A DNA stretch of 64,000 bases. It comes from Ewingella sp. CoE-038-23 (GTDB lineage: Bacteria; Pseudomonadota; Gammaproteobacteria; Enterobacterales; Enterobacteriaceae). Position 1 is the stretch's first letter, and each line of letters starts with the position of its first letter. The stretch covers positions 4,092,001 through 4,156,000 of the forward strand of contig NZ_JAZHOH010000001.1 of assembly GCF_040419245.1 (NCBI RefSeq), given 5' to 3'. The notes under the pieces are model-generated. The model made no database searches. It had not been told where the DNA came from and saw nothing but the letters and a program-made list of their open reading frames with translations. The position numbers and the translations under genes were made by a program. Below, in pieces: positions 49,725 through 59,354 of the stretch.

Positions 49725-49929
49725 CGAAGCTACCACCCTCTACATTGCGCTCGCTTGAACCAGCAATACGCATCAATCAATATTCGGGGCCTTGACTGCT
49801 GTAAACAGGCAGACACCCTTGAGATCACATGGAATAGTGACGTTATGCTCGACAGGCAAACGCGTCAAGTGATCATCATAGAGTAACCGCAGTAAAATGA
49901 GGGTCACAGCCGGAATTAATCTTTCAGGC

Positions 49930-49961
49930 AAAAAAAACCGCCGCGTTTAGCGACGGTTTTT
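49930..49961 (-). terminator. fkpA terminator
   Basis: CCGTCGC and GCGGCGG form a stem with one G-U pair and a 5-nt loop, then eight T on the minus strand, about 20 bp after fkpA. Confidence 0.85.
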
Positions 49962-49979
49962 CAGAGCAACCAAAACAGA

Positions 49980-50828
49980 TTAGTTTGTTTTAGGTGCTGC
50001 AGCGTCAGCTGGCTGGTCTGCCGCTTTTGGGTCAGCTTTAGGCGCGGCTTTAACGTCCAGCAGTTCTACGTCGAATACCAGAGTAGAGTTTGCAGGGATG
50101 CCCGGGACGCCCGTTTTGCCGTAAGCCAAGTCTGGTGGAATGACCAGCTTGATTTTACCGCCTTTCTTAACGTGCTTCAGCCCTTCGGTCCAGCCTGGGA
50201 TCACGCCGTCAAGACGGAAGGAAAGTGGCTCGCCGCGAGTATAAGAGTTATCGAACTCAGTCCCGTCGGTCAGAGTACCTTTGTAGTTAACAACTACGGT
50301 GTCGCTGTCTTTCGGCACTTCGCCAGTACCTGGTTTTTCTACCTGATACAGCAGGCCAGATTCAGTTTTCTTCACGCCTTTAGTCTTGGCGAAGTCAGCA
50401 CGGAATTTGTCGCCTTTCTCTGCGTTAGCTTTAGCGTCTTGTTCAACTTTAGCCTGAGCGGAAGCCTTCACGCGGCCTTCGAAAGTTTGCAGCGTTTTTT
50501 CGATGTCGGCGTCAGACAGTTTGCTCTTGTTCGCAAACGCGTCCTGCACACCAGCGATCAACTGGTCTTTGTCCAGTTTGATGCCCAATTTCTCTTGTTC
50601 TTTCAGAGAATTGTCCATGTAGCGGCCAAGTGAAGCACCCAGCGCGTAAGCAGCCTGCTCATCATCACTATTAAACTTAGTTGTAGCAGTCGCTGCCGGT
50701 GCGGCGGCGGCTGGTGCAGCGGCAGGAGCTGGAGCAGCTTTTGCTGCATCATCTGCCATGGCCTGCGTCGCATTCAGTGCCAGTGCCATGGTGGTCGCTA
50801 ACAGTGTTACTTTAAACAGTGATTTCAT
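49980..50828 (-). CDS. fkpA: Periplasmic peptidyl-prolyl isomerase FkpA
   Basis: Periplasmic FKBP-type isomerase and chaperone. The 282 residues (E. coli 270) have a signal peptide (MKSLFKVTLLATTMALAL..., cleaved near MA-DD), an Ala/Pro-rich linker of about 25 residues that is longer than in E. coli, the N-terminal dimerisation domain (YALGASLGRYMDNSLKEQEK), and the C-terminal FKBP domain (DTVVVNYKGTLTDGTEFDNS, GGKIKLVIPPDLAYG). The start at 50828 follows GGAGA and matches the family start. A sigma-E promoter lies upstream. Confidence 0.97.
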   Translation of the reverse strand: MKSLFKVTLLATTMALALNATQAMADDAAKAAPAPAAAPAAAAPAATATTKFNSDDEQAAYALGASLGRYMDNSLKEQEKLGIKLDKDQLIAGVQDAFANKSKLSDADIEKTLQTFEGRVKASAQAKVEQDAKANAEKGDKFRADFAKTKGVKKTESGLLYQVEKPGTGEVPKDSDTVVVNYKGTLTDGTEFDNSYTRGEPLSFRLDGVIPGWTEGLKHVKKGGKIKLVIPPDLAYGKTGVPGIPANSTLVFDVELLDVKAAPKADPKAADQPADAAAPKTN

Positions 50829-50945
50829 CCATTTCTCCAAGACCTGAAGCACGTAGCCTCAGGTAACAATAACGAAAGTACGGCGGTTACTATAACTGTC
50901 CATGTTCGAACAAGACAATCTCTATACTAACCAATAGCGTATTAT

Positions 50946-50973
50946 TCAGAACCTTTTTGCGACAATAAGTTTC
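50946..50973 (-). promoter_or_regulatory. Sigma-E promoter of fkpA
   Basis: Minus-strand GAAACTT, 16-nt spacer, TCTGA, against the sigma-E consensus GGAACTT-N16-TCTGA: 6 of 7 and 5 of 5 matches. fkpA belongs to the envelope stress regulon in E. coli. It lies about 120 bp upstream of the start. Confidence 0.75.
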
Positions 50974-51072
50974 TTAATTTCCTTAAAATACGAAAACTCT
51001 CAGACAGCCCGTCAGGTAATTCCCCGCATTTGCAGGTAGAATCCGTCCATTGCAGCATAAGAGGTGAAACCC

Positions 51073-51291
51073 ATGGACCAGAGCGCCATCGAGAAACGTT
51101 TAGAGATGCTAGAAAGCCGTCTGGCATTTCAGGAAGTGACTATTGATGAACTCAATCACATCGTCACATCGCACCAGTTAGAAATGAGTCGGCTGCATGA
51201 TCACCTGCGCTTATTGACCGATAAGCTGCGCGCGTCGCAGCCGTCGCAAATCGCCGATCAGTCGGAAGAGACGCCGCCGCCCCATTACTAA
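51073..51291 (+). CDS. slyX: SlyX protein
   Basis: A small coiled-coil protein of unknown function. The 72 residues match the E. coli length. It starts [20 protein letters not shown], has Leu-rich heptads, and ends in EETPPPHY, the standard C-terminus. Start at 51073 after GAGGTG. An upstream GTG at 51064 is part of that ribosome site. It is convergent with slyD. Confidence 0.94.
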   Translation: MDQSAIEKRLEMLESRLAFQEVTIDELNHIVTSHQLEMSRLHDHLRLLTDKLRASQPSQIADQSEETPPPHY

Positions 51292-51323
51292 TGCCACAGG
51301 CTTACGCCGCACGACGCAGCAAC

Positions 51324-51351
51324 AAAAAAGGCACCCATTGGGTGCCTTTTT
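51324..51351. terminator. Bidirectional terminator between slyX and slyD
   Basis: AAAAGGCACCC, ATT loop, GGGTGCCTTTT, with A and T runs on the two sides, between convergent genes. Confidence 0.9.
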
Positions 51352-51373
51352 CACTTTAACGACTCAGTGGGCC

Positions 51374-51973
51374 TTAGTGGCAACCACATCCGCCGTTACC
51401 GCAACCGCCTTTGCTGCCGTGGTCATGGCCGTGATCGTGATCATGGCTGTGACCGTGGCCGCCGCAGCAACCGCCGTGGTCGTGGTCGTGACCATGGTCA
51501 TGACCGTGCTCGCCGTGAACGTGGCCGTGAGCCAGTTCTTCAGCCGTGGCTTCGCGGATCGCGACCACTTCTACGTGGAAGTTCAGGTTCTGGCCAGCCA
51601 GCATGTGGTTGCCATCAACAACAACGTGGTCGCCATCAACTTCAGTGATTTCTACTGGAACTGGACCCTGATCGGTGTCAGCCAGAAAACGCATACCCAC
51701 TTCCAGCTCTTCAACACCCATGAACACGTCTTTAGGAACGCGCTGCACCAGGTTTTCGTCGTAGTTGCCGTAAGCGTCGTTGGCGCCAACGTGCACGTCG
51801 AATTTGTCACCGACTGCATGACCATCCAGCGCGGTTTCCAGACCGGAGATCAGGGAACCATGACCGTGCAGATAATCCAACGGTGCGCTCACCGGTGATT
51901 CATCAACCAACACACCGTCTTCTGTACGTACCTGATATGCCACGCTGACGACCAGGTCTTTTGCTACTTTCAT
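51374..51973 (-). CDS. slyD: FKBP-type isomerase and metallochaperone SlyD
   Basis: Peptidyl-prolyl isomerase with chaperone IF domain and a metal-binding tail, helping nickel delivery to hydrogenase. The 199 residues (E. coli 196) have the FKBP part (1-70 and 130-150), the insert-in-flap between, and from about residue 150 a His/Cys/Gly/Asp-rich tail of nearly 50 residues (GHDHGHDHDHGGCC and similar). The tail's low complexity explains the antisense open frames. Confidence 0.98.
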   Translation of the reverse strand: MKVAKDLVVSVAYQVRTEDGVLVDESPVSAPLDYLHGHGSLISGLETALDGHAVGDKFDVHVGANDAYGNYDENLVQRVPKDVFMGVEELEVGMRFLADTDQGPVPVEITEVDGDHVVVDGNHMLAGQNLNFHVEVVAIREATAEELAHGHVHGEHGHDHGHDHDHGGCCGGHGHSHDHDHGHDHGSKGGCGNGGCGCH

Positions 51974-52092
51974 GATAACTCCTACCGTTGGAAACTGAAT
52001 GACAACAACAGTGCCGAATAAATTTGGCGAAGAGTGTAACGGAAATCCGCGCCTCTGTACCTGATAGCATACAAAAAACGCGACTATTAGCG

Positions 52093-52296
52093 CTACTTCG
52101 GATCAAAAATACCGATAACTTGTTCGTCGCGGCGCAAGGTTTTATCCACCTGCTCATCGGTCTGGCGTTTATGCAAACCGCACTTGATGCACTCGACCAC
52201 CTCAACCTGATCTTCAATCCATAAAGCGAGGGTATCCAGCGCCTTACATTGCGGGCAAACGGCGCCAGCGATGAAACGTTTACGGGTTGTAGCCAT
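52093..52296 (-). CDS. yheV: YheV zinc-ribbon protein
   Basis: A 67-residue protein (E. coli 66) with two CxxC pairs (CPQCK, CIKCG) forming a probable zinc ribbon. The function is not established. It lies between slyD and kefB, the same as in K-12. Confidence 0.92.
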   Translation of the reverse strand: MATTRKRFIAGAVCPQCKALDTLALWIEDQVEVVECIKCGLHKRQTDEQVDKTLRRDEQVIGIFDPK

Positions 52297-52409
52297 GACT
52301 TACTCTCCAAAAATGTTGCGTCTTGCGCCTGCTTTATACATGGGGGCAGGTGAAACGTTTTGCAAAAAAAAATTTATCCGCCGGGCTGCTCAAATGCCAT
52401 AAACCCGGC

Positions 52410-54216
52410 TTATTCGTCGTCGTCCCAGCCATCCAGCTGGCGGCGCTCGTTGTGCATTTCACTTTGGAAGATGTCTTCCAGCTCGCGCCGCGCCTCTTTC
52501 ACACGGGAAATCTGCGCCACGTCGCCACGGTTTTGCGGCACCAGTTCGCGCAACATGCGCATATCCAGACGGCGGAAGTGCTGCTGCGCGCGGTAGGCGC
52601 TGTGCGGATGCATCCCCAGCGTCACCAGCGTCTTCTTGCCTAACTCCAGCGCGCTGGAGAAGGTTTCACGCGAGAAGTGAGTCACGCCCGCCTGCAATAG
52701 CTCGTGGGCTTCAACACGCCCGCGAGCACGCGCCAGAATATTCAGATGTGGGAAATGCTGCTGGCACAGATGCACGATTTCCATCGTATCTTCCGGCTCA
52801 TTACAGGTGATCACGATAGATTTGGCTTTCTCCGCGCCAGAGGCTCGCAGCAGTTCCAGCTCGGTGGCATCGCCGTAATAGACTTTATACCCATAGGTGC
52901 GCATCAGGCCGACGGCGCTGATATCGCGCTCCAGCACGGTAATGCGTTTCTTGTTGGCCATCAGCAGGCGGCCAATCACCTGACCAAAACGCCCAAAGCC
53001 GACGATAATCACCTGCGGCTGGTCATCCTGCACGAAGTGCTTCTCATCGCTCTCTTCGTTATCGTTGTAGCGGCGTACCAGAATCTTATCCACCGCCTGC
53101 ATCAGCAGCGGCGTGGTCATCATCGACAGCGTCACCACCACCAACAGCAGGGAGAGCTGCGAGGAGGAGATGACCTTCTGCGCACCGGCGGCCGAGAACA
53201 GCACGAAGGCGAACTCCCCGCCCTGACTGAGCACCGCCGAGAATTGCAGCCGGACCGAGGTACGAATGCCAAACACCCGCGCCAGCGTGTACAGCACCGC
53301 GCCTTTAATCGACACCAGCACCACCACGCCAATCAGCACTTCGAGCACGTGGGTGTAAAGCACGCCAAGGTTGAGCGCCATGCCGACCGAGATAAAGAAC
53401 AGCCCGAGCAGTAAACCCTTAAACGGCTCGATAGCGATTTCCAGTTCGTGCTGATACTCACTTTCCGCCAACAGCACCCCGGCGATAAAGGTCCCGAGCC
53501 ATGGAGAAGCCGAGTGAATCCATAAACAGCGCTGAGCCGAGCACCAACAGCAGCGCGGCGGCGGTGAACACTTCGCGCACGCCGGAGGCCACGATCAGCC
53601 GGAAAATCGGTCGAAGCAGGAAACGCCCGCCAATCAGCATGCCAGCAAACGCCAGCACCTTCAGGCCAATCATGCCCCAGTTATTGGTGCCTTCAGGGCC
53701 ACCGGCCAGCAGAGGTATTAGCGCCAGTGCGGGGATAACCGCGATATCTTGGAATAGCAATACCGCGAAGCCGAGCTGCCCACCTTCATTGCGGGTCATG
53801 CTCTTGTCGCGCATTAATTGCAGGGCCATGGCGGTGGAAGACATCGCCAGACCAATACCGCCAATCAGCGCCGCTTGCCATGCGAAGTCGGTCAGATAGA
53901 GCAGCCCGCCCAGCACGGCGGCGGTCAAGATCACCTGCCCCGCCCCCACGCCGAAGATCTGCCTGCGCAGCTCCCACAGCTTGCCGGGGTTCAGCTCCAG
54001 CCCGATGATAAACATCAGGAACACCACCCCAAGCTCGGAGAAGTGCAGAATTTCATCCACGTCGCGAATAAAACCTAGCCCCCACGGGCCGATGGCAATC
54101 CCGGCCAGCAGGTAGCCGAGCACCGCGCCAATACCCAACTTCTGGGCAATGGGTACTGCAACCACGGCAGCGAACAGAAACAGCAAAATCGCCGCCGGAA
54201 GATTCGAACCGTCCAT
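52410..54216 (-). pseudogene. kefB: kefB, potassium/proton antiporter, broken by a 2-nt deletion
   Basis: KefB is an inner-membrane glutathione-gated K+ efflux system protecting against electrophiles. Here the N-terminal part runs from the ATG at 54216 for 240 codons ([20 protein letters not shown]... [14 protein letters not shown]), then turns out of frame and stops at 53458. The remaining 362 residues, with the transporter half and the RCK domain ([20 protein letters not shown]), continue in another frame to 52410. The halves join at 53,496-53,498, where the mRNA reads ATGGCTCGGGACC and restoring one CT would give the family sequence [13 protein letters not shown]. The two parts sum to 602 residues, the length of E. 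coli KefB (601). It may be a true pseudogene or a sequencing error. kefG overlaps its start. Confidence 0.88.
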
Positions 54217-54770
54217 TATTGATTGCCCCCGTGTGGCAGTGGAGACCTTAACCAATCGCCGTAAGCCTGCGCATGACTATGTAATACATCAGGTTTCTGG
54301 CGGCGGGCCCAATAGATGATAATCGGCGTCATCCAGTGCATATGGCACATGGCCGATGTCAGCTCGAAGGGGCGCATAATGTCCGACATCGGGTAGCGAT
54401 TATAACCGCCTGCTTTATAGGCACCCTCCGGCTCGCCGGTAGTGACCACCGAGCGCCAATACTTTCCCCGCAACGCGTTGCCGCCTGCGCCGCTGGCAAA
54501 GCCGCGAGCCAAGACGCGATCCATCCACTCTTTTAGCAGCGCCGGGCAGCTATAGGTATAAAGAGGATGTTGAAAAACAATCACTTTATGGTCGCGCAAC
54601 AGCTGTTGTTCGCGGTGAATATCGATGAAAAAATCGGGGTAGTGGGCGTACAAATCGTGAACAGTGACATGCTCTAATTGCTGCGCTTGTTGCAACAAAA
54701 CGCGGTTGGCGACCGAATCGGGCGATTCCGGGTGGGCATACAGCAGCAAAACCTTTGGTGGCTGCGACAT
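54216..54770 (-). CDS. kefG: KefG, ancillary quinone reductase of KefB
   Basis: Flavodoxin-like cytoplasmic subunit needed for full KefB activity. The 184 residues match E. coli, with [16 protein letters not shown] and [20 protein letters not shown]. The ATG at 54770 follows GGAGG by 5 nt. A longer frame to 54824 adds 18 residues without support. The stop overlaps the kefB start by 1 nt. KefG is intact although its partner is frameshifted. Confidence 0.95.
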   Translation of the reverse strand: MSQPPKVLLLYAHPESPDSVANRVLLQQAQQLEHVTVHDLYAHYPDFFIDIHREQQLLRDHKVIVFQHPLYTYSCPALLKEWMDRVLARGFASGAGGNALRGKYWRSVVTTGEPEGAYKAGGYNRYPMSDIMRPFELTSAMCHMHWMTPIIIYWARRQKPDVLHSHAQAYGDWLRSPLPHGGNQ

Positions 54771-54901
54771 CAATACCTCCAAAGCGTCGTCAGGGTGCGG
54801 TTTTTCCGTTACCATGCTTCGCAAAGACTAAAAATAGGACGCAATACGTCTTGTTTAACTTATGATCGTGACAATTTAACATACTCTCAACACGGCGCTT
54901 T

Positions 54902-56821
54902 ATGATTGTTTTCTCCTCATTACAAATCCGACGCGGCACTAACGTCCTGCTAGATAACGCATCAGCGACCATTAATCCCGGCCAAAAAGTCGGTCTGGTC
55001 GGCAAAAACGGCTGTGGTAAATCGACACTTATCTCGCTGTTGAAAAACGAAATGAGCGCCGATGCTGGCAACATGACTTTCCCGAATAACTGGGCTTTGG
55101 CCTGGGTTAATCAGGAAACGCCCGCGCTTGACGTGCCGGCCATAGAGTATGTTATCGACGGCGACCGCGAGTTTCGTCAGTTAGAATCTGAATTGCACGC
55201 CGCCAACGAGCGCGACGACGGCAACGCCATCGCTCACGCCCACGGCAAGCTCGACGCCATTCAGGCGTGGACCATTCCGGCGCGCGCCGCCAGCCTGCTC
55301 AGCGGGCTGGGCTTTAGCCAAAGCCAATTGCAGCAGCCGGTGAAATCCTTCTCGGGCGGCTGGCGTATGCGCCTCAACTTGGCGCAGGCGCTGATTTGTC
55401 GCTCAGACTTACTGCTGCTCGACGAACCGACCAACCACCTTGATTTAGACGCGGTGATCTGGCTTGAAAAGTGGCTGAAAAGCTACACCGGCACGCTGGT
55501 GCTGATTTCCCATGACCGCGATTTCCTCGACCCGATTGTCGATAAAATCCTGCATATCGAGCAGCAAACGCTGAACGAATACACTGGCAACTACTCCTCC
55601 TTCGAGCGCCAACGGGCGACGAAACTGGCGCAGCAGCAGTCGCTGTTTGAGAGCCAGCAAGAGAAAGTCGCCCATTTGCAGAGCTATATTGACCGTTTCC
55701 GCGCACAGGCCACCAAGGCCAAGCAGGCGCAGAGCCGTATCAAGATGCTGGAACGCATGGAGCTGATTGCCCCGGCGCACGTGGATAATCCTTTTCATTT
55801 TAGCTTCCGTTCGCCAGAAAGTTTGCCCGACCCGCTGCTGCGCATGGAAAAAGTCAGCGCGGGCTATGGCGACACCACTATTCTGGAATCCATCAAGCTG
55901 AATCTGGTGCCAGGTTCGCGCATCGGGCTGCTGGGCAGAAACGGCGCCGGTAAATCCACGTTGATTAAGCTGTTAGCGGGCACCATGGCGCCCTTGCAGG
56001 GGGATATTGGCCTGTCGAAAGGGGTCAAACTGGGCTACTTCGCCCAGCATCAGCTGGAGTTCCTGCGCGCCGAAGACTCGCCGTTGCAGCACTTAGTGCG
56101 TCTGGCGAGCAAAGAGACTGAGCAGCAACTGCGCGACTATCTCGGCGGTTTCGGCTTCCACGGCGATAAAGTGACAGACCCGACCGGCCGTTTCTCCGGT
56201 GGCGAAAAAGCGCGTCTGGTGCTGGCCCTGATCGTCTGGCAGCGCCCTAACCTGCTGCTGCTCGACGAACCAACCAACCACTTGGATCTCGATATGCGTC
56301 AGGCGCTGACCGAAGCATTGATCGATTTCGAAGGCGCGATGGTGGTGGTGTCGCACGACCGCCACTTACTGCGTTCCACCACCGACGACCTCTATCTGGT
56401 TCACGGCGGCAAAGTCGAACAGTTCGACGGCGATTTGGAAGATTACCAGCAGTGGCTGGTGGAGATTCAGCGTCAGGAGAGCCAGCAAGAAGCTCCGGCC
56501 AAAGACGGCGGCGTAAACAGCGCGCAATCGCGCAAAGACCAGAAGCGCCGCGAAGCCGATTTTCGCAACCAGACCCAGCCGCTACGCAAGCAGATAACCA
56601 AGCTGGAAACGCAGATGGAAAAGCTGAGCAGTGAACTGGCGGCTATTGAAGAGAAGCTCGCCGATTCCGCCATTTACGACATCAGCCGCAAAGCCGAGCT
56701 CACCGAGTGTCTGCAACAGCAAACCAAAACCAAAGGCGCGCTGGAAGAGACCGAAATGACCTGGCTCGACGCCCAAGAACAGCTCGAAGAGATGTCGAAG
56801 GCGTTTGATGTAGAGAGTTGA
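54902..56821 (+). CDS. yheS: ABC-F family ATPase YheS
   Basis: Soluble ABC-F protein with two ATPase domains and no transmembrane segments; the family acts on the ribosome. The 639 residues (E. coli 637) have Walker A GLVGKNGCGKSTL and GLLGRNGAGKSTLI, signatures SFSGGWRMRLN and RFSGGEKARLV, and Walker B LLLLDEPTNHLDLD twice. A coiled-coil C-terminal part follows (about 540-635). It is divergent from kefG, with 131 bp between the starts. Confidence 0.97.
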   Translation: MIVFSSLQIRRGTNVLLDNASATINPGQKVGLVGKNGCGKSTLISLLKNEMSADAGNMTFPNNWALAWVNQETPALDVPAIEYVIDGDREFRQLESELHAANERDDGNAIAHAHGKLDAIQAWTIPARAASLLSGLGFSQSQLQQPVKSFSGGWRMRLNLAQALICRSDLLLLDEPTNHLDLDAVIWLEKWLKSYTGTLVLISHDRDFLDPIVDKILHIEQQTLNEYTGNYSSFERQRATKLAQQQSLFESQQEKVAHLQSYIDRFRAQATKAKQAQSRIKMLERMELIAPAHVDNPFHFSFRSPESLPDPLLRMEKVSAGYGDTTILESIKLNLVPGSRIGLLGRNGAGKSTLIKLLAGTMAPLQGDIGLSKGVKLGYFAQHQLEFLRAEDSPLQHLVRLASKETEQQLRDYLGGFGFHGDKVTDPTGRFSGGEKARLVLALIVWQRPNLLLLDEPTNHLDLDMRQALTEALIDFEGAMVVVSHDRHLLRSTTDDLYLVHGGKVEQFDGDLEDYQQWLVEIQRQESQQEAPAKDGGVNSAQSRKDQKRREADFRNQTQPLRKQITKLETQMEKLSSELAAIEEKLADSAIYDISRKAELTECLQQQTKTKGALEETEMTWLDAQEQLEEMSKAFDVES

Positions 56822-56833
56822 TTTGGCTAGCCC

Positions 56834-56853
56834 CCTCCCCTGGAAAGGGGAGG
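56834..56853. repeat. GGAA-loop hairpin between yheS and tauD
   Basis: CCTCCCCT and AGGGGAGG form a perfect 8-bp stem with a GGAA loop. No T run follows, so it is a weak candidate for a bidirectional terminator of convergent yheS and tauD, or for a copy of a dispersed palindrome. Only one copy is seen here. Confidence 0.5.
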
Positions 56854-56895
56854 AGCAAAACCTTAAACGCCGTCGCAGTCCCGCACAACCACGCG

Positions 56896-57744
56896 TCACC
56901 CTTTATAAAAAGGCTTATCACCCAGCACCGTCGCCCGATGCATAATCCGCCGCTGCGGCAGATAATCCGCATTCGCGTAATGCTGCGTCACGCGGTTATC
57001 CCAGATAGCGATATCATCCTGCTGCCAGCGCCAGCGCACCTGAAACTCGGGTTTGGTCACGTGGTTAAACAGGAAAGTCAGGATCGCCGCACTCTCCTTC
57101 TCGCTCAGGCCAACAATTCGCGTGGTAAAACCTTCGTTCACAAACAGCGCCTGCTTGCCGCTCACGGGGTGAGTTCGAATCACCGGGTGCAGCAACGGCG
57201 GGTTCTTCTCTTTGGCTTTCTGCCACTGCTGATGCTCTTCCGGCGTCTTGCGATATTTGAATTCCTGGAATGACTTGGTGAAGTCGTGCTCGGCCTGCAG
57301 ACCCGTCAGCAACTGGCGGAAAGGCTCGGACAGCGCCTCGTAGGCCGCAATGCCGCTGGCCCACAGCGTGTCGCCGCCGGTGGTCGGCAGGTGCTTTGAC
57401 GCCAACACCGCAATCGCCGGAGGCGTTTCGATAAAGGTGACGTCGGTGTGCCAGTTGTCATTGTCCGGCGGGTTGTCGTCGTGGGTGTCGAGGACGATGA
57501 TCTCTTCGACATCCGGCGCGTGCGGGTAAACCGGGTGAATGTGCAAATCGCCGAACCGCGCGGCCAGCGCTCGCTGCTGCGCCGGAGTGATCGGCTGATT
57601 GCGGGCAAACAGCACCTGATGCTTGAGCAAAGCGTGGTAGAACTGCTCAAACTGCGCGTCAGACAGGGGACGAGTCAGGTCGATATTCTCAACCTGCGCG
57701 CCGATATACGGGCCTAACGGCGTGATAATCAAACGTTCGTTCAT
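56896..57744 (-). CDS. tauD: Taurine dioxygenase
   Basis: 2-oxoglutarate- and Fe(II)-dependent oxygenase that frees sulfite from taurine, giving aminoacetaldehyde, for sulfur nutrition. The 282 residues (E. coli 283) have the iron ligands in NWHTDVTF and the His of [12 protein letters not shown], and GDTLWASG, close to the E. coli enzyme throughout. The ATG at 57744 overlaps the tauC stop (ATGA). Last gene of tauABCD. Confidence 0.97.
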   Translation of the reverse strand: MNERLIITPLGPYIGAQVENIDLTRPLSDAQFEQFYHALLKHQVLFARNQPITPAQQRALAARFGDLHIHPVYPHAPDVEEIIVLDTHDDNPPDNDNWHTDVTFIETPPAIAVLASKHLPTTGGDTLWASGIAAYEALSEPFRQLLTGLQAEHDFTKSFQEFKYRKTPEEHQQWQKAKEKNPPLLHPVIRTHPVSGKQALFVNEGFTTRIVGLSEKESAAILTFLFNHVTKPEFQVRWRWQQDDIAIWDNRVTQHYANADYLPQRRIMHRATVLGDKPFYKG

Positions 57745-58580
57745 TGTTGTTCTCCGTGCCACGGGGTGAGTTTGCGCTGTAAGGCGCGCAGGCCGATTTC
57801 AAGACTAAAGGCGATCAGCGCGATCACGCTGATGCCCGCAATAACCACATCAGTCGCCAAAAACTCACCGGCGGACTGCACCATAAAACCTAGACCGCGC
57901 GTGGCGGCAATCAGCTCGGCGGCCACCAGCGTGGACCAGCCGACGCCGAGGCCAATCCGAATGCCGGTCAGAATTTCCGGCAGCGCGCTCGGCAGCACCA
58001 CATAGCGCAACACCTGTAACTTACTGGCGCCGAGGGCCTGCGCGGCGCGGACTCGCACCTGAGAAACGCTGCGCACGCCCGCCACGGCGGAGAGTGCCAC
58101 CGGGGCGAAAATCGCCAGATAGATCAGCAGAATTTTCGAGGTTTCGCCGATACCAAACCAGATCACCATCAGCGGCAGGTACGCCAACGGCGGCACCGGG
58201 CGATACAACTCAATCAGCGGGTCCAAAATGCCGCGCACCGTATCATTCAGCCCCATAGCAATGCCCACCGGCACGCCAATCACCACCGCCGCCAGCAGCG
58301 CGATCAAAATGCGCGTCAGGCTGGCCGCCAAATGCTGCCACAGCGTGGCGTCCATAAAGCCTTGCGGGCTGGCGATGACATACAGCTGATGCAGCACCTG
58401 CTGCGGCGCGGGGAGAAACAGCGGGCTGATGAGTTTCAGCGCGGTCACCGCCCACCACACCACCACTAGCACCAGCAGCGTGGCAATGCTCAGCCGCACG
58501 TTGCGCGGAATGCGCGCCAGCCATGAGCGCCGAGTGGCTGCCACGGTGGTTTGATTGTTGAGCGCAGAATCCAGACTCAT
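57741..58580 (-). CDS. tauC: Taurine ABC transporter permease
   Basis: Inner-membrane permease of the taurine importer. The 279 residues (E. coli 275) have six or so hydrophobic segments and the permease loop [20 protein letters not shown], the EAA motif region. The ATG overlaps the tauB stop and its stop overlaps the tauD start, each by 4 nt. Confidence 0.96.
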   Translation of the reverse strand: MSLDSALNNQTTVAATRRSWLARIPRNVRLSIATLLVLVVVWWAVTALKLISPLFLPAPQQVLHQLYVIASPQGFMDATLWQHLAASLTRILIALLAAVVIGVPVGIAMGLNDTVRGILDPLIELYRPVPPLAYLPLMVIWFGIGETSKILLIYLAIFAPVALSAVAGVRSVSQVRVRAAQALGASKLQVLRYVVLPSALPEILTGIRIGLGVGWSTLVAAELIAATRGLGFMVQSAGEFLATDVVIAGISVIALIAFSLEIGLRALQRKLTPWHGEQQ

Positions 58581-59344
58581 ATCAACACCTCGCGCTGCTG
58601 GAAGACTTTACTCAGCACGTATTCACGCTGAGCAATAAACTGCGGGTCTGACTTGATGGCGCGGCACGGCTCGCCGTTGGCGTAACGCTGGCCGAAGTCG
58701 AGCTTCAGGCGTTCTACCACCTGCCCCGGCCCCGGCGAGAGCAGCAACAGCTCGCTGGCGAGGAACACCGCCTCTTCAATATCATGAGTAATAAGCAAAA
58801 TTTGTTTGCCGGTGTCGCGCCAAATAGTCAGCAGCAACTCCTGCATCTGTTCGCGAGTAAAGGCGTCGAGCGCGCCGAAAGGCTCATCCAACAGCAGCAG
58901 GCGCGGGTCGGCCGCCAGCGCGCGAGCAATGCCCACTCGCTGACGCATCCCGCCGGAAAGCTGCCAGATGAAGTGCTGCTCGTAGTCTTTCAGCCCGACT
59001 TTATTGAGCATGCGCAGCGCGGTTTCCCGGCGCTGGCTCTTGTTGATGCCCGCCAATTGCAGGCCGAACTCCACGTTGCTCACCACGTCGCGCCACGGCA
59101 GTAATCCCTCATGCTGGAACACCACGCCGCGATCGGCACCCGGCCCGCTGACCGGCACGCCGTCGAGAGTGATAGAGCCGCTCGACGCAGGCAAAAATCC
59201 GGCAATCAGGTTAAGTAAGGTGGTTTTGCCGCAGCCCGACGGGCCGAGCACCACCACCAGTTCGCCGCTGGCAATCTGCAAAGAGATATCTTTTAGGGCC
59301 GGGCGGCCCTGATATTCTGCCGAAAGGTGCGAGACGTTAAGCAT
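58577..59344 (-). CDS. tauB: Taurine ABC transporter ATPase
   Basis: Energises taurine import. The 255 residues (E. coli 255) have Walker [11 protein letters not shown], signature [15 protein letters not shown], Walker [14 protein letters not shown] and the H-loop ITHDIEEA. It is preceded by GAGGAGAA, starts 10 bp after tauA and overlaps tauC by 4 nt. Confidence 0.97.
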   Translation of the reverse strand: MLNVSHLSAEYQGRPALKDISLQIASGELVVVLGPSGCGKTTLLNLIAGFLPASSGSITLDGVPVSGPGADRGVVFQHEGLLPWRDVVSNVEFGLQLAGINKSQRRETALRMLNKVGLKDYEQHFIWQLSGGMRQRVGIARALAADPRLLLLDEPFGALDAFTREQMQELLLTIWRDTGKQILLITHDIEEAVFLASELLLLSPGPGQVVERLKLDFGQRYANGEPCRAIKSDPQFIAQREYVLSKVFQQREVLI

Positions 59345-59354
59345 GGCGTTCTCC

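Noticed and set aside
51338..51898. 186-codon frame antisense to slyD, rich in Val and Ala
   Set aside because: It reflects the His/Asp/Gly-rich tail codons of slyD read on the other strand.
52704..53414. 236-codon plus-strand frame antisense to kefB, rich in His and Gln
   Set aside because: Opposite a conserved membrane gene; composition is a by-product of codon bias.
53490..53505. Programmed frameshift in kefB
   Set aside because: No slippery heptamer, no nearby stop or hairpin of the known kind at GCTCGGG; a deletion fits better.
56834..56853. Insertion-sequence end or attachment site
   Set aside because: A single short palindrome without a transposase gene, target duplication or second copy in the window.
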